Shown: piece after piece, positions 28,053 through 37,185 of the stretch
Position numbering within the stretch: position 1 is the stretch's first letter
Layout: every line of letters begins with the position of its first letter
Assembly: GCF_000365425.1 (NCBI RefSeq)
Contig: NZ_AQOV01000001.1
Span: 1,860,001-1,924,000 of the forward strand
Direction of reading: 5' to 3'
Source of the DNA: Methylomonas sp. MK1
Lineage (GTDB): Bacteria > Pseudomonadota > Gammaproteobacteria > Methylococcales > Methylomonadaceae
DNA: 64,000 nucleotides
Made by a program: the position numbers and the translations under genes
Notes under the pieces: model-generated
What the model was told of the DNA's origin: nothing
Databases searched by the model: none
The model's input: the letters and a program-made list of their open reading frames with translations, nothing else

Positions 28053-28063
28053 GGTTGTCCATC

Positions 28064-28321
28064 ATGACCGGTGACTTATCGGATACCGAGACTGCGATGG
28101 GCAACCGTCGCCCGTCGCGCTGCCGCAAAGACGGCAGAACCGTTCAGGTTCAAGCCGCCAATGGCCACCCGCTCAACCCCTGCCATCCAGCCAGGGCGCG
28201 AGAGTTGTTACGCAAAAAACGCGTGATTCGGGTTTGCCGACATCCCTTTACGATTCGCCTGCATGCCGAGCATCAGACTGAAACCATGCAACAACTGTAT
28301 GCCGAGGAGACCACCTCATGA
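28064..28321 (+). CDS. Stand-alone PLMP/RRXRR-domain protein
   Basis: 85 residues, strongly basic. The core reads GHPLNPCHPARARELLRKKR followed by VIRVCRHPFTIRL, which is the RRXRR (PLMP) domain found at the N-terminus of the IscB/IsrB RNA-guided nucleases, with PLNP in place of PLMP. No RuvC, bridge helix or HNH part follows; the frame ends after a 19-residue tail. It sits inside the transfer operon, 12 bp after traA, and its stop overlaps the traC ATG (ATGA). AAGG stands 9 bp before the ATG at 28064. The domain binds guide RNA in IscB; a nucleic-acid role here is inference. Confidence 0.7.
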   Translation: MTGDLSDTETAMGNRRPSRCRKDGRTVQVQAANGHPLNPCHPARARELLRKKRVIRVCRHPFTIRLHAEHQTETMQQLYAEETTS

Positions 28322-30732
28322 CCACCGCGCAACCTCCTCGGGCCGATCAGTTGTTCCCGGTACTAGCTTATGAATACGACCATCATCTGTTTCTGATGGC
28401 CGATAGCAGTATCGGTTTCGGCTTTTTGTGCCGGCCGATGACCGGCGCCGATGCCAACGTTTCCGCGCGGGTCAACGTATTACTGAATCAGGACTGGCCG
28501 CCCGAAACGCTATTACAAGTTTCACTTTGGACCTCACCGGACATCGAAGAGTCGCTGGCGATCATGCAGACCCGGCGTTTGAAGCAGCAAAAGCCGACCT
28601 ATAAAACCATGACCCAGGCCAGCGTCGAGTTTCTGCGGCGCGGCACCACCAAAGCCCCGGAAGCCATTTCGGGTGCACGTCTTAGGCGTAGCCATATTCT
28701 GGTCACGGTCAAATTACCGATGGCATTCCCCCGGCCGAGTGAAGCTGACATCCGCCGTGCCTGTGAATTGCAAATGGCCACCCAGCAATCGCTGGCGACC
28801 ATTGGCTTATATCCTGAGGTGTTGGGTGCTGATCAGTATGTGCGCATCCTGAATACACTGCTCAATTGGCAGCCGGATGCCGGCTGGAAAGACCGGGTGG
28901 TACCCGAGTGTGATCCGACTCAACTGATCCGCGATCAATTATTGGATTTCGATAACGCCATTCGAACCGACGAGAAAGGCATTTGGCTTGGATCAAAACG
29001 GGTAAAAACCCTATCTGCCAAACGCACACCCGATCATTTTTACTTTGGCAGCGCCAAGAGTTACTTGGGCGACATTCTGTCCGGAACCCGAGGCATTCGG
29101 CAAAATGCCTTGCTCAGTCTAACCCTGCATTACCCCGATGCCGAATCGACGCGTACTCGGCAAGAAGGCGTGCGGCAATTCATCACCAATCAGGTCAATA
29201 CGCCAATTGCCCGGTTTTTGCCGGTGCTGGTACAACGCAAACACCATTTCGACGTGTTGTTCGACGCTTACCGCGACGGCGACCGGCCAATCCGGGCGTA
29301 TTTTGGCGTACTGCTGTTTTGCGACGAAGCCGAAGAAGCGGCGGCCGTTTCGAATGCGCGGGTGTATTTTCGGGAACTGGGTTTTCAGCTGTTGGAAGAC
29401 AAGTATTTCTGCCTGCCGTTATTCCTGAATTGTTTGCCGTTTGGGCCTGACCGTTCTGCAATTGCCGATTTGAAACGCTACCGCACCTTGGCCACTCGGC
29501 ATGCGATTCCTTTATTGCCACTGTTCGGCGATTGGGCCGGCACCGGCACGCCGACCTTGAACTTTGTGTCACGTAATGGCGAACACATGGCGGTATCGCT
29601 GTTTGATACCACCGGCAACTACAACCTCTGTATCGCCGCCGAATCCGGCAAAGGCAAATCTTTTCTGACCAACGAGATCATCGTCAGCTACCTGACCGAA
29701 GGTGCGCAGATCTGGGCCATCGATGTCGGCCGCTCCTATGAAAACCTCTGTGAGGTGCTGGAAGGCGATTTCGTCAAATTCACCCACGGCTCGAGCATTT
29801 GCATGAACCCGTTCGAGATCGTGCAGAACTTTGAGGAAGAAGCCGATATGTTAGCGGGATTGGTCAGCCAGATGGCCGCACCGACCGAGAAACTGACCGA
29901 CTTTCAAACCGCCGGTCTCAAGCGGATATTGAAACAACTGTGGACCGATAAAGCTCAGTCCATGTCGGTGGACGACATTGCAAAATGCCTGTGTACCGAA
30001 GCCGATCAACGCTTGAAGGATGTCGGCGAGCAGTTGTTTCCCTTTACCACACGAGGCGAATACGGCCGCTACTTCAACGGTAAAAACAACGCCAAGTTCG
30101 CTCGCGACTTTACCGTACTGGAACTGGAAGAACTCAAGGGCCGTAAGCATTTACAACAGGTGGTGTTGCTGCAGCTGATTTACCAGATTCAGCAAGAAAT
30201 GTATCTCGGCGAACGCAACCGGCCCAAGATCGTCATCATCGACGAAGCTTGGGATCTGCTCACCGAAGGCGATGTCGCCAAGTTCATGGAGCATGGCTAC
30301 CGGCGGTTTCGGAAATACGGCGGTGCGGCGGTGACCATTACCCAGTCGGTGAACGACTTGTACCGTAATGCCGCGGGCCGGGCCATCGTCGAGAACTCGG
30401 CCAATATGTATCTGCTCGGTCAAAAAGCCGAAGTCATCGAAGGCATGAAGCAGGACCGACGCTTACCGTTATCGGATGGCGGTTATGAACTCCTGAAAAC
30501 CGTGCATACCTTACCCGGTGCGTATTCCGAAATTTTCTTCATCACCGAGATGGGCTCCGGTATCGGTCGACTGATCGTCGATCCTTACAAACGCATTCTG
30601 TTTTCCACCAAACCTGAAGACGTCAACGCCTTGAAGCAATTGCGCCGACAAGGCCTAAGTCTGGGTGATGCCATTCAACAACTCATCGACAGTCGTAGCA
30701 GTAAGCCTAAGGAGATCGGTTATGGATCCTAA
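28318..30732 (+). CDS. traC: Conjugative ATPase TraC
   Basis: 804 residues, VirB4-type cytoplasmic ATPase that powers pilus assembly. Walker A ESGKGKSF at about residues 442-449 and Walker B KIVIIDEAWDLL at about 637-648. N-terminal TraC_F_IV-type domain, including a YDHHLFLMADSSIGFGF start. ATGA overlap with the preceding small gene; trbI-like gene begins 11 bp before its stop. Confidence 0.92.
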   Translation: MTTAQPPRADQLFPVLAYEYDHHLFLMADSSIGFGFLCRPMTGADANVSARVNVLLNQDWPPETLLQVSLWTSPDIEESLAIMQTRRLKQQKPTYKTMTQASVEFLRRGTTKAPEAISGARLRRSHILVTVKLPMAFPRPSEADIRRACELQMATQQSLATIGLYPEVLGADQYVRILNTLLNWQPDAGWKDRVVPECDPTQLIRDQLLDFDNAIRTDEKGIWLGSKRVKTLSAKRTPDHFYFGSAKSYLGDILSGTRGIRQNALLSLTLHYPDAESTRTRQEGVRQFITNQVNTPIARFLPVLVQRKHHFDVLFDAYRDGDRPIRAYFGVLLFCDEAEEAAAVSNARVYFRELGFQLLEDKYFCLPLFLNCLPFGPDRSAIADLKRYRTLATRHAIPLLPLFGDWAGTGTPTLNFVSRNGEHMAVSLFDTTGNYNLCIAAESGKGKSFLTNEIIVSYLTEGAQIWAIDVGRSYENLCEVLEGDFVKFTHGSSICMNPFEIVQNFEEEADMLAGLVSQMAAPTEKLTDFQTAGLKRILKQLWTDKAQSMSVDDIAKCLCTEADQRLKDVGEQLFPFTTRGEYGRYFNGKNNAKFARDFTVLELEELKGRKHLQQVVLLQLIYQIQQEMYLGERNRPKIVIIDEAWDLLTEGDVAKFMEHGYRRFRKYGGAAVTITQSVNDLYRNAAGRAIVENSANMYLLGQKAEVIEGMKQDRRLPLSDGGYELLKTVHTLPGAYSEIFFITEMGSGIGRLIVDPYKRILFSTKPEDVNALKQLRRQGLSLGDAIQQLIDSRSSKPKEIGYGS

Positions 30733-31039
30733 GTCCCAATGGCTCAGTACCGTTGTCATCTCAGCCTGTTTGGGCGGTATAGGCGGTTGGGTGGCTGCAC
30801 AACATCAACTAGAACAACCCCTGGCACGCCTGAATCTGGTCACGCCAGTTTTCGTACTTGACCGGGGCAAGTTAATTCAATCGATACCGCCCAATGCCAG
30901 CCAGGAGCAAATGGCCAAAATAGTCGATGACTGGCAGGGTCAAGCCAAGAAACTCAGTGATGCGGGTTATCTGGTCATCGATTCAACGGCGGTGGTGTCT
31001 GCCCCGGCGGATGTTTATGTTCAGCATCACACCCGGTGA
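30722..31039 (+). CDS. trbI: TrbI-like transfer protein (F type)
   Basis: 105 residues with one N-terminal helix (TVVISACLGGIGGWVAA) and a periplasmic part (NLVTPVFVLDRGKLIQSI). Size and place between traC and the S26 peptidase gene fit F-type TrbI. The ATG at 30722 overlaps the traC end; a longer frame from 30665 is within traC. Confidence 0.65.
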   Translation: MDPKSQWLSTVVISACLGGIGGWVAAQHQLEQPLARLNLVTPVFVLDRGKLIQSIPPNASQEQMAKIVDDWQGQAKKLSDAGYLVIDSTAVVSAPADVYVQHHTR

Positions 31040-31043
31040 GTCT

Positions 31044-31607
31044 ATGCAATCCAATCATTCGAACGTTGCTATCGCAAGAACATCTACTACCAAGCACAGA
31101 CCCTATCAAACCCGAGCGTCATTTCTACGGTTTATCGGGAAAGCTTTACCGATCTTGTTGCTGGCACTGGCCGTCGAACGCTACATCGGGGAGCGCTTTC
31201 TGATTGGCGGTGATGATCAAGTCGATCGCTGTCTGCCGGACAAATGGATTTACCTGATCGATACCCACAACAAGGACATCTGGCGCGGCGATTTGATCGC
31301 TTTTCGTGCCGAACGCATGGCGCCTTATTTCAAAGATGGCCAGATCATTGTCAAAATCGCCGCCGGCGTCACGGGTGACACCGTCCATGTCGATCAACAG
31401 CACACCAAGATCAACGGTGAACGGGTTATTGACGGGCTAACGTTGGCCGAAAAACTCAAAAAGCCGGCCAACAGTTTTAAACGCCATGAAACTATACCAA
31501 CTGCTGCCTATTGGGTGACCGGGAAAACCGACAAAAGCTTCGATTCACGCTACTGGGGCTATGTCTACGACCACCAAGTGATTGGACGGGCCTATGCGTT
31601 GTTTTGA
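31044..31607 (+). CDS. Conjugative S26-type signal peptidase (TraF/TrhF-like)
   Basis: 187 residues with one membrane helix (GKALPILLLALAVERYI). S26 fold with the catalytic Lys104 region (IIVKIAAGVTGDTV) and the C-terminal YWVTGKTDKSFDSRYWG box. Where the catalytic Ser of S26 enzymes is expected, the sequence reads DRCLPDKW with Cys63. It likely processes TraA or helps cyclise or trim it. The frame before 31044 lies within trbI. Overlaps the traW start by 14 bp. Confidence 0.8.
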   Translation: MQSNHSNVAIARTSTTKHRPYQTRASFLRFIGKALPILLLALAVERYIGERFLIGGDDQVDRCLPDKWIYLIDTHNKDIWRGDLIAFRAERMAPYFKDGQIIVKIAAGVTGDTVHVDQQHTKINGERVIDGLTLAEKLKKPANSFKRHETIPTAAYWVTGKTDKSFDSRYWGYVYDHQVIGRAYALF

Positions 31608-32802
31608 CCTCCTTCAGTTTCCTTGGCGGCAATCGGTGATCTGTCTGCTTTGTTGGGTTGATATGCACCCGGTTCAGGCTGAGGAAGCCTGGCTGCAACG
31701 TTCTCAGGCTATTTTGCAAACCTTGGAAGGACAGCCTCGACCCGACTGGTTGACCGGTCAGTCTGAACAACTGGACATGAAACACCAAGCGCAAAAAGTG
31801 TTGGAAGCGTCGCAGGCGATTCGAGCAGAGACGCTATCGACACAATCAACAACATTGGCAAGCGGTCCGCCAACAACGTCTTCGAACAAACCGCTCACGC
31901 TATTGTTTGTCTCCTTCTCGCTGGGTGAGTCCCTGCTGAAAAGTATCTTTGAAGAAGCCTCAGGTCGGGACGACGTGTTACTGATGTTTCGCGGGCCAAA
32001 GCCAGGCCAAAAGTTACCGGCATTGATGGCCGACCTGAAACGCTTGCTGAAAGGCATTGAGCCATTGCCGAACATTGTCATTGATCCCACCCGTTTTCAA
32101 CGCTGGTCGGTGTCGTCCGTACCAGACATTGTCGTCGAACAGGAAGGCAAATCCCGTTTGCATGTTCGAGGTGTCAGCAGTCTGTCTTGGCTGAACGAGC
32201 AACTCAAAGCCGGCAAACAAGGAGAGTTGGGAACCTTGGGCGATGTCGGCGAGATTGCTGAAATCGACTTGTTGGAAGAGATCAAACTCCGGATGGCCGC
32301 CATCGACTGGAAACAAAAGCAGCAACATGCCATCGCTCGATTCTGGGAACAGCAAAAATTTGAAGACTTACCCGCCGCTCAGGCCGATCGTGATCGGATT
32401 GTGGATCTGACCATCACCGCCCCACGCGATCTAGTTGCTCCCAACGGTCAGCTGATTATCCATGCCGGACAAACCTTCAATCCCTTGGACAAAATGCCGT
32501 TTGGCTTATGCCTGATGGTATTCGATGCCACGGTGCCTGCTCAAGTTGAGCTGATTCAGCATCAGTCCTGCCAGGACAAACAATCTCGCGTGATGTATCT
32601 GGCCACATCGCTGTCTCGTCATAAAGGTTGGGAGATTTTAAAGCGTTTGGAAACGACGTTGCAGGCACCGGTGTATTTATTGACACCGGATGTGCGCAGC
32701 CGCTTTCAATTACAGCATGTGCCGGCTGTCGTTGAACAATCCGGCAATCGTTTGCTGGTTCATGAACGAAAACTGCCGGCCGCAACGGGAGAACGATCAT
32801 GA
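31594..32802 (+). CDS. traW: TrbC-TraW fusion, pilus assembly protein
   Basis: 402 residues with a signal peptide (SVICLLCWVDMHPVQA). Residues about 95-210 match the TrbC pilin-assembly domain (LFVSFSLGESLLKSIFEEA); residues about 265-400 match TraW (VDLTITAPRDLVAPNGQLI, HAGQTFNPLD). F encodes these as two proteins; a single TraW with both parts is known from SXT/IncC systems. ATG at 31594 overlaps the peptidase gene; traU overlaps its end (ATGA). Confidence 0.85.
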   Translation: MRCFDLLQFPWRQSVICLLCWVDMHPVQAEEAWLQRSQAILQTLEGQPRPDWLTGQSEQLDMKHQAQKVLEASQAIRAETLSTQSTTLASGPPTTSSNKPLTLLFVSFSLGESLLKSIFEEASGRDDVLLMFRGPKPGQKLPALMADLKRLLKGIEPLPNIVIDPTRFQRWSVSSVPDIVVEQEGKSRLHVRGVSSLSWLNEQLKAGKQGELGTLGDVGEIAEIDLLEEIKLRMAAIDWKQKQQHAIARFWEQQKFEDLPAAQADRDRIVDLTITAPRDLVAPNGQLIIHAGQTFNPLDKMPFGLCLMVFDATVPAQVELIQHQSCQDKQSRVMYLATSLSRHKGWEILKRLETTLQAPVYLLTPDVRSRFQLQHVPAVVEQSGNRLLVHERKLPAATGERS

Positions 32803-33827
32803 AGCGGTTCGTTTTCCTTTGGGTGTTGGGCGGTTTGATAACCCTGGCAACTCCGTTGTATGCCGAGACCACCACCAGTAGCGTCGATCCGTTGTGCTCG
32901 GACGCCGAACTGTGGTCCGGCAAACTGATCACCGATATTTGCTGGAGCTGCCTATTTCCGATTCGAGCGGCCGGGTCGTCGCTGGGTGGTGGCAACGTAC
33001 CGAGCATCGCCACCGACGAGAAGTTCTGTTTTTGCACCGATCCGATGGGCATTCCGGAGCTGGGCATGACCATGGGTCTTTGGAATCCGGCCCGGCTGAT
33101 TGAGATTGTCCGCAATCCCTGGTGTTCACCGGCACTGGGCGGACATAAATTCAGCGCCTCGAATGTGCGCTTAATCGCCACTACCGGCAAAGCCGATTTC
33201 GATGCCAGCGAGATGTCCTTTTTTAACTACCACTACTTTGCGTTTCCATTGACCATTTTGCTGGACCTGTTCTGGGACGGCCGTTGCAACAGTGACGGTT
33301 ATCGTGATTTTGATTTACTGTACGTCTCGGAATTGGATCCGACCTGGAATAGCGACTTATTGGCTTTTTTTACCAGTCCGGAAACGGCGTTGTTTGCCAA
33401 TCCGGTGGCCATTTCAGCGTGTGTCGCCGACGCGGCGGCGGCAGCCACCGGCAATCCTTTGGACGCCTTGTTCTGGTGTGCAGGGGCTTGGGGGCATATG
33501 TATCCCTTATCTGGGATTTCGCCGACCAGTTACGGTACCGATCCTCGTATCACCAGTTTATTGGCCACTCGCGCCACGGCATCCTTGCATCGGCGTGGGC
33601 TAGCCTGGAAAACCTCGGGCAACGATGCTTTGTGCGGTGGTTACATCTATCCATTCATTCCCAAGTCGCAATACCGACTATCGATGTTTTATCCCGTTGC
33701 CGAAACCGAATCCAATCACGCTATTGGCGAAACCACGTTCAAGTGGGGTGCGGGCCGCACATATCCGGGGCCGGGCGAAGATCATCTCTACCTGCTGTGG
33801 CGTTGGCAGGACTGTTGTCTATTCTAG
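32799..33827 (+). CDS. traU: Conjugative transfer protein TraU
   Basis: 342 residues, periplasmic Cys-rich protein for pilus assembly and DNA transfer. Signal peptide (LWVLGGLITLATPLYA), then motifs usual for TraU: ITDICWSCLFPI, CFCTDPMGIPELG, and WQDCC at the end. In SXT/IncC traN follows directly; here 6 kb of recombinase genes intervene. Confidence 0.9.
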   Translation: MKRFVFLWVLGGLITLATPLYAETTTSSVDPLCSDAELWSGKLITDICWSCLFPIRAAGSSLGGGNVPSIATDEKFCFCTDPMGIPELGMTMGLWNPARLIEIVRNPWCSPALGGHKFSASNVRLIATTGKADFDASEMSFFNYHYFAFPLTILLDLFWDGRCNSDGYRDFDLLYVSELDPTWNSDLLAFFTSPETALFANPVAISACVADAAAAATGNPLDALFWCAGAWGHMYPLSGISPTSYGTDPRITSLLATRATASLHRRGLAWKTSGNDALCGGYIYPFIPKSQYRLSMFYPVAETESNHAIGETTFKWGAGRTYPGPGEDHLYLLWRWQDCCLF

Positions 33828-33835
33828 GGCGAACT

Positions 33836-34034
33836 GTTCACGATAAATCAGTCTAACACATTGATTAAAAATACAAATGTGAGATCAATTATGAACAGAG
33901 TATTCATCAAAGCAAGTGGTATCAACCCGATCATAAAAGTGTTCACACGATGGCCTTATCCATTGGTCAGCCGGGATTGTCCAATGAACATCTGTTCACA
34001 GTCATTTGTCGATCAGTAGGTGCACCGTGAACAC
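33836..34034 (+). promoter_or_regulatory. Cluster of TGTTCAC motifs before recombinase trio
   Basis: Four copies of the heptamer in 200 bp: TGTTCAC at 33836-33842, 33940-33946 and 33993-33999, and the reverse GTGAACA at 34027-34033. The third forms an inverted repeat with TGAACA (33985-33998). Also TTGTC(C)GATCAG occurs twice (near 34006 and 34037). They lie at the left edge of the trio element, so they could be recombinase core sites or an operator. No gene of standard quality is present in this gap. Confidence 0.5.
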
Positions 34035-35340
34035 TATTGTCCGATCAGCCATTCACCTTGATCAGCATCCGGCCATGTCCTCGGAGGTATTGGTATCCTG
34101 TGCGTTGCCAACGGGCTTTTTATTTTTGGTTGACGATGATACGGGACGTGTCATAGAGCCGGTATTACTGTATTTAATGGATCGATTCCTCATTCGTTAC
34201 GGCAATACCAGGCCCAATACGTTGCGGGCTACAGTCTACAACCTGAAGGATTGGTGGGCATTTCTGGCGGAGTTTGCCAAACCCTGGAACGAAGTCAGTG
34301 AGGATGATCTTCGTTTTTACCGGGATGCCATGCTGCAGACCGTGTCACCCAAAACCCATCAACCCTATGAGGTCGGCACTGTCCGCCGTCGACTGACCAC
34401 GGTATTACAGTTCTATGACTGGGCCCGACGGGCGGGGTTTTTCGGAGTGATTTTCGATTCGAAATCCACTCGCCAAATCGTCAGATCAATGGATCATGAT
34501 GCGTTGGCGCATTTGCATTCAAATCCCGTACAGCGTACCACCTCTGATTTACTGCCGTTGCCGCGTCGGGGCGCCGATGATGCCGTTCACCCATTGACTG
34601 AAACGGAATATCGCGCGGTTGCACATTGTCTTGGGCCGCTACCGCCTGGCAGCACGCGATCTAACGATGATTGCCGTCCAACTTTGGATCGGCTGATTGC
34701 CGAAATTTCCCTCCATACCGGTATGCGTCGGGATGAAATTTCATCACTGAATCGTTGGCAAATTCTAGATCTGCGACCTGATGCATCCCAACCTTTCGGT
34801 GTGCTGAAACTACGGATCAGTAAAACCAAGGGTCTCAGGCCGCGTGTCGTGTTCATGCCCAATTGGCTGGTAACGGCATTGCACTGGTATATCGATCATG
34901 AGCGGAAGGACGCGCTGCATGCCGCCAAAAAGCAAGGCCAAATCAAAGAACCGAGCGCACTGTTTTTGAACGGTATCCATGCCGGACGTCATGTTGGAAA
35001 ACCCATTCAAAATGGCAGTATCGATGCGCATTTTCGGCAGGCTCTGTTTGCCGCCGGCCTGACGCATACCGTACATAAAACTGACCCGGAAACAGGGAAA
35101 CCGTATGCCACGCAAGAACCCCGTCATGTTTTCCACGACCTCAGACATACCTTTGCGACCTGGCTGTATTGGTTTGAAAAGTCGCAAGGTAATGCGGAAC
35201 CCTGGAAAAAGATTCAGGCACGCTTGGGGCATACCTCGTTGGCGACGACCACCAATCTCTACTTGCGCGCCGTGACGGATTTTGAAGCTCAAGTCAGTGA
35301 TACCACCATGAAGTTTTTCGAGGCGATGCGTCATGGCTGA
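34027..35340 (+). CDS. Tyrosine recombinase 1 of trio
   Basis: 437 residues. Full catalytic set: Arg234 (HTGMRRDEI), Lys in KTKGLRPRV, His370-x-x-Arg373 (FHDLRHTF), His402 (LGHTSLA) and nucleophile Tyr412 (NLYLRA). N-terminal SAM-like core-binding domain (LRATVYNLKDWWAFLAEF). GTG at 34027 has AGTAGG before it; TTG at 34006 and ATG at 34075 are alternatives. Ends 8 bp into the next gene. Similar in role to TnpA of Tn554-like elements. Confidence 0.85.
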   Translation: MNTIVRSAIHLDQHPAMSSEVLVSCALPTGFLFLVDDDTGRVIEPVLLYLMDRFLIRYGNTRPNTLRATVYNLKDWWAFLAEFAKPWNEVSEDDLRFYRDAMLQTVSPKTHQPYEVGTVRRRLTTVLQFYDWARRAGFFGVIFDSKSTRQIVRSMDHDALAHLHSNPVQRTTSDLLPLPRRGADDAVHPLTETEYRAVAHCLGPLPPGSTRSNDDCRPTLDRLIAEISLHTGMRRDEISSLNRWQILDLRPDASQPFGVLKLRISKTKGLRPRVVFMPNWLVTALHWYIDHERKDALHAAKKQGQIKEPSALFLNGIHAGRHVGKPIQNGSIDAHFRQALFAAGLTHTVHKTDPETGKPYATQEPRHVFHDLRHTFATWLYWFEKSQGNAEPWKKIQARLGHTSLATTTNLYLRAVTDFEAQVSDTTMKFFEAMRHG

Positions 35341-37180
35341 GTCATTTTCTGATCGTCGCTCCCCACGCCCCAGTCGCTACGCACAACTCGTAGGTACGAC
35401 GGTGGCGGACCTCGACGCTGTTCGCCGGGAACGCCTATCCTCGATTAGCGAAGAAAGCGATGGGGATGGCAAACGTCGGTTATTCATTCGTTTCCCGACA
35501 CCGCACAGTCGAGAATCCATTCAAACCTTGGAGGTTTCAAACTGGATGATGGCGCCCGAGTTGGCCGTTGCCTTTGCCGAGATGGTCGTCGTATGGGGTG
35601 GGGATAAATCCGAACCAAGTCGGCAAACGTTTATCAACGATCTGAACCATGGGTTTTTCCAGTATCTGACTCGCATCGATAGGCCAACGCCCAGTCTGGA
35701 AACCCTTAACACGGCATTCATCAATGGTTTTATCGAATGGCTGGGACGTATGGAAGACGGCGCCTATGTGCTTGCGGCTTACACCCGTTTGCATTACCTG
35801 GGTGTAGTTCGCAGCGTGGTTTCTCACCTGAAAAAATCTAAGCAGTACCGTTCCCAATTAAGCAAGGATTTACATATTCGCCGCAATCCCTGGCCAGGGG
35901 CATCACGGCAAATCGCACATCCGACAAAAATCATCGAGCCGGCGGATTGGGTTCATCTTCATAGTATGTGTATCGAAGCATGTACGAAAATCATGCAAAC
36001 CGTCGAAAAGGGCTGGATGATGTTGGCCGAAGAATCCCCCGAGCCCAATAGTCTGGAAAGCCATTTGCAAAGATTGGACGCGCTGTTTCCGACAGTGATT
36101 GGGTCTTTCGTCAAACTACAGCAACTCGACGCGTCATTGGCCCACCAAATTGGCACGCCGGAAGCACTGGCGACACTCAGAACCTACCTTCACCCCTCGC
36201 CAAGGGATCTGGTGCCGTTCCTACTGTTATTGGCCATGGTGAGCTTTTTCAGTGGCGAAACCCTGTTTACAACCCGCCGAAGCGACGTGTCCTATATCGA
36301 AATCCAGGGCACCAAACGCTTGGTTTGGCGTCCCTATAAATCGAGAAGCCGACGCCGACAGCACCGTAGTTTTCCTATCTCGGATGCCCCAGACAGTCCG
36401 ACGGTGCTGATTCCGTTTATCGAGCGTTGGACAGCACGGATTCGTCCAGCAGCAACGCCGCGCCTGCAAGAGTGGTTGTTTATCTGGATTCCCGTGAACA
36501 AACCCTCTGAGCCTCATGGTTTCGAATCAAAATCGGGAGGCAGCAAAGGGGCATGGAAAAACCATTTGTCAGACTTTTTGATCGAAAACGAACTCCCCCA
36601 TCTGACACTCAGGCAAGTTCGTACAACCGGCCTGGACAATGTCCATACCTGGTTTGACGGTGATCTGCTGGCACTACAAGCGGTCAGCGGCCATCAACAT
36701 CCTGAGGTCATCCTATCGCATTACACGTCCGATGCAGCACGCAAACGCCAGGATGAGCGACTCGGCGATGTCATGACCTTGCGTAGCCGTTGGCGAGAAA
36801 CCGATGGCACTATCGACCCACGCACATTGCCGCCTAACCAGGACTTGGCAGCCGCGACACCTGGATGGCGCTGCTTTGATCCCTATGACAGCCCGGTGCT
36901 TGGTCAGGACAAAGGCAAATTGTGTAGTGCTTACGGTGCTTGTCCAGGCTGTGCGTTAGCCCATTTGAATCTTCAGGACGGCTACGCGCTGGCCCGTGTC
37001 CTACAGCTCAAAGTCAAAATCGAACAGGCCCAAACCCTATTACCGGCTGCACGCTGGTTGACGGCGTGGGCACCGAGACTGCAACGCCTGATCGAATACT
37101 GGCTCCCGCGTTTCCAGGATGAAACGGTGATCCGCGAAGCCGCCCAATGGGATTTGGACGACCTGCCTGAACTGGAGTAA
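35333..37180 (+). CDS. Tyrosine recombinase-like 2 of trio (GmtY/TnpB-like)
   Basis: 615 residues. C-terminal recombinase domain with SGHQHPEV (His454) and the Tyr464 nucleophile in SHYTSD, and LRQVRTT with Arg430. The usual first Arg (GLRxSE) is not present (SGETLFTTRRSD), and the His of HxxR is Arg427, so it may be a partner rather than a full enzyme. A C-terminal cysteine motif (CSAYGACPGCAL) may bind metal. Stops 5 bp before recombinase 3. Family name by layout, not by search. Confidence 0.7.
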   Translation: MAESFSDRRSPRPSRYAQLVGTTVADLDAVRRERLSSISEESDGDGKRRLFIRFPTPHSRESIQTLEVSNWMMAPELAVAFAEMVVVWGGDKSEPSRQTFINDLNHGFFQYLTRIDRPTPSLETLNTAFINGFIEWLGRMEDGAYVLAAYTRLHYLGVVRSVVSHLKKSKQYRSQLSKDLHIRRNPWPGASRQIAHPTKIIEPADWVHLHSMCIEACTKIMQTVEKGWMMLAEESPEPNSLESHLQRLDALFPTVIGSFVKLQQLDASLAHQIGTPEALATLRTYLHPSPRDLVPFLLLLAMVSFFSGETLFTTRRSDVSYIEIQGTKRLVWRPYKSRSRRRQHRSFPISDAPDSPTVLIPFIERWTARIRPAATPRLQEWLFIWIPVNKPSEPHGFESKSGGSKGAWKNHLSDFLIENELPHLTLRQVRTTGLDNVHTWFDGDLLALQAVSGHQHPEVILSHYTSDAARKRQDERLGDVMTLRSRWRETDGTIDPRTLPPNQDLAAATPGWRCFDPYDSPVLGQDKGKLCSAYGACPGCALAHLNLQDGYALARVLQLKVKIEQAQTLLPAARWLTAWAPRLQRLIEYWLPRFQDETVIREAAQWDLDDLPELE

Positions 37181-37185
37181 TCGTC

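Noticed and set aside
27622..28063. Guide RNA (omega RNA) for the PLMP protein
   Set aside because: The traV-traA gap is structured but short, and traA lies between; nothing shows an IscB-type guide.
33890..34020. 42-codon frame upstream of the recombinase trio
   Set aside because: Starts with ATG at 33890 but has no RBS, no recognisable protein feature, and overlaps the TGTTCAC cluster.
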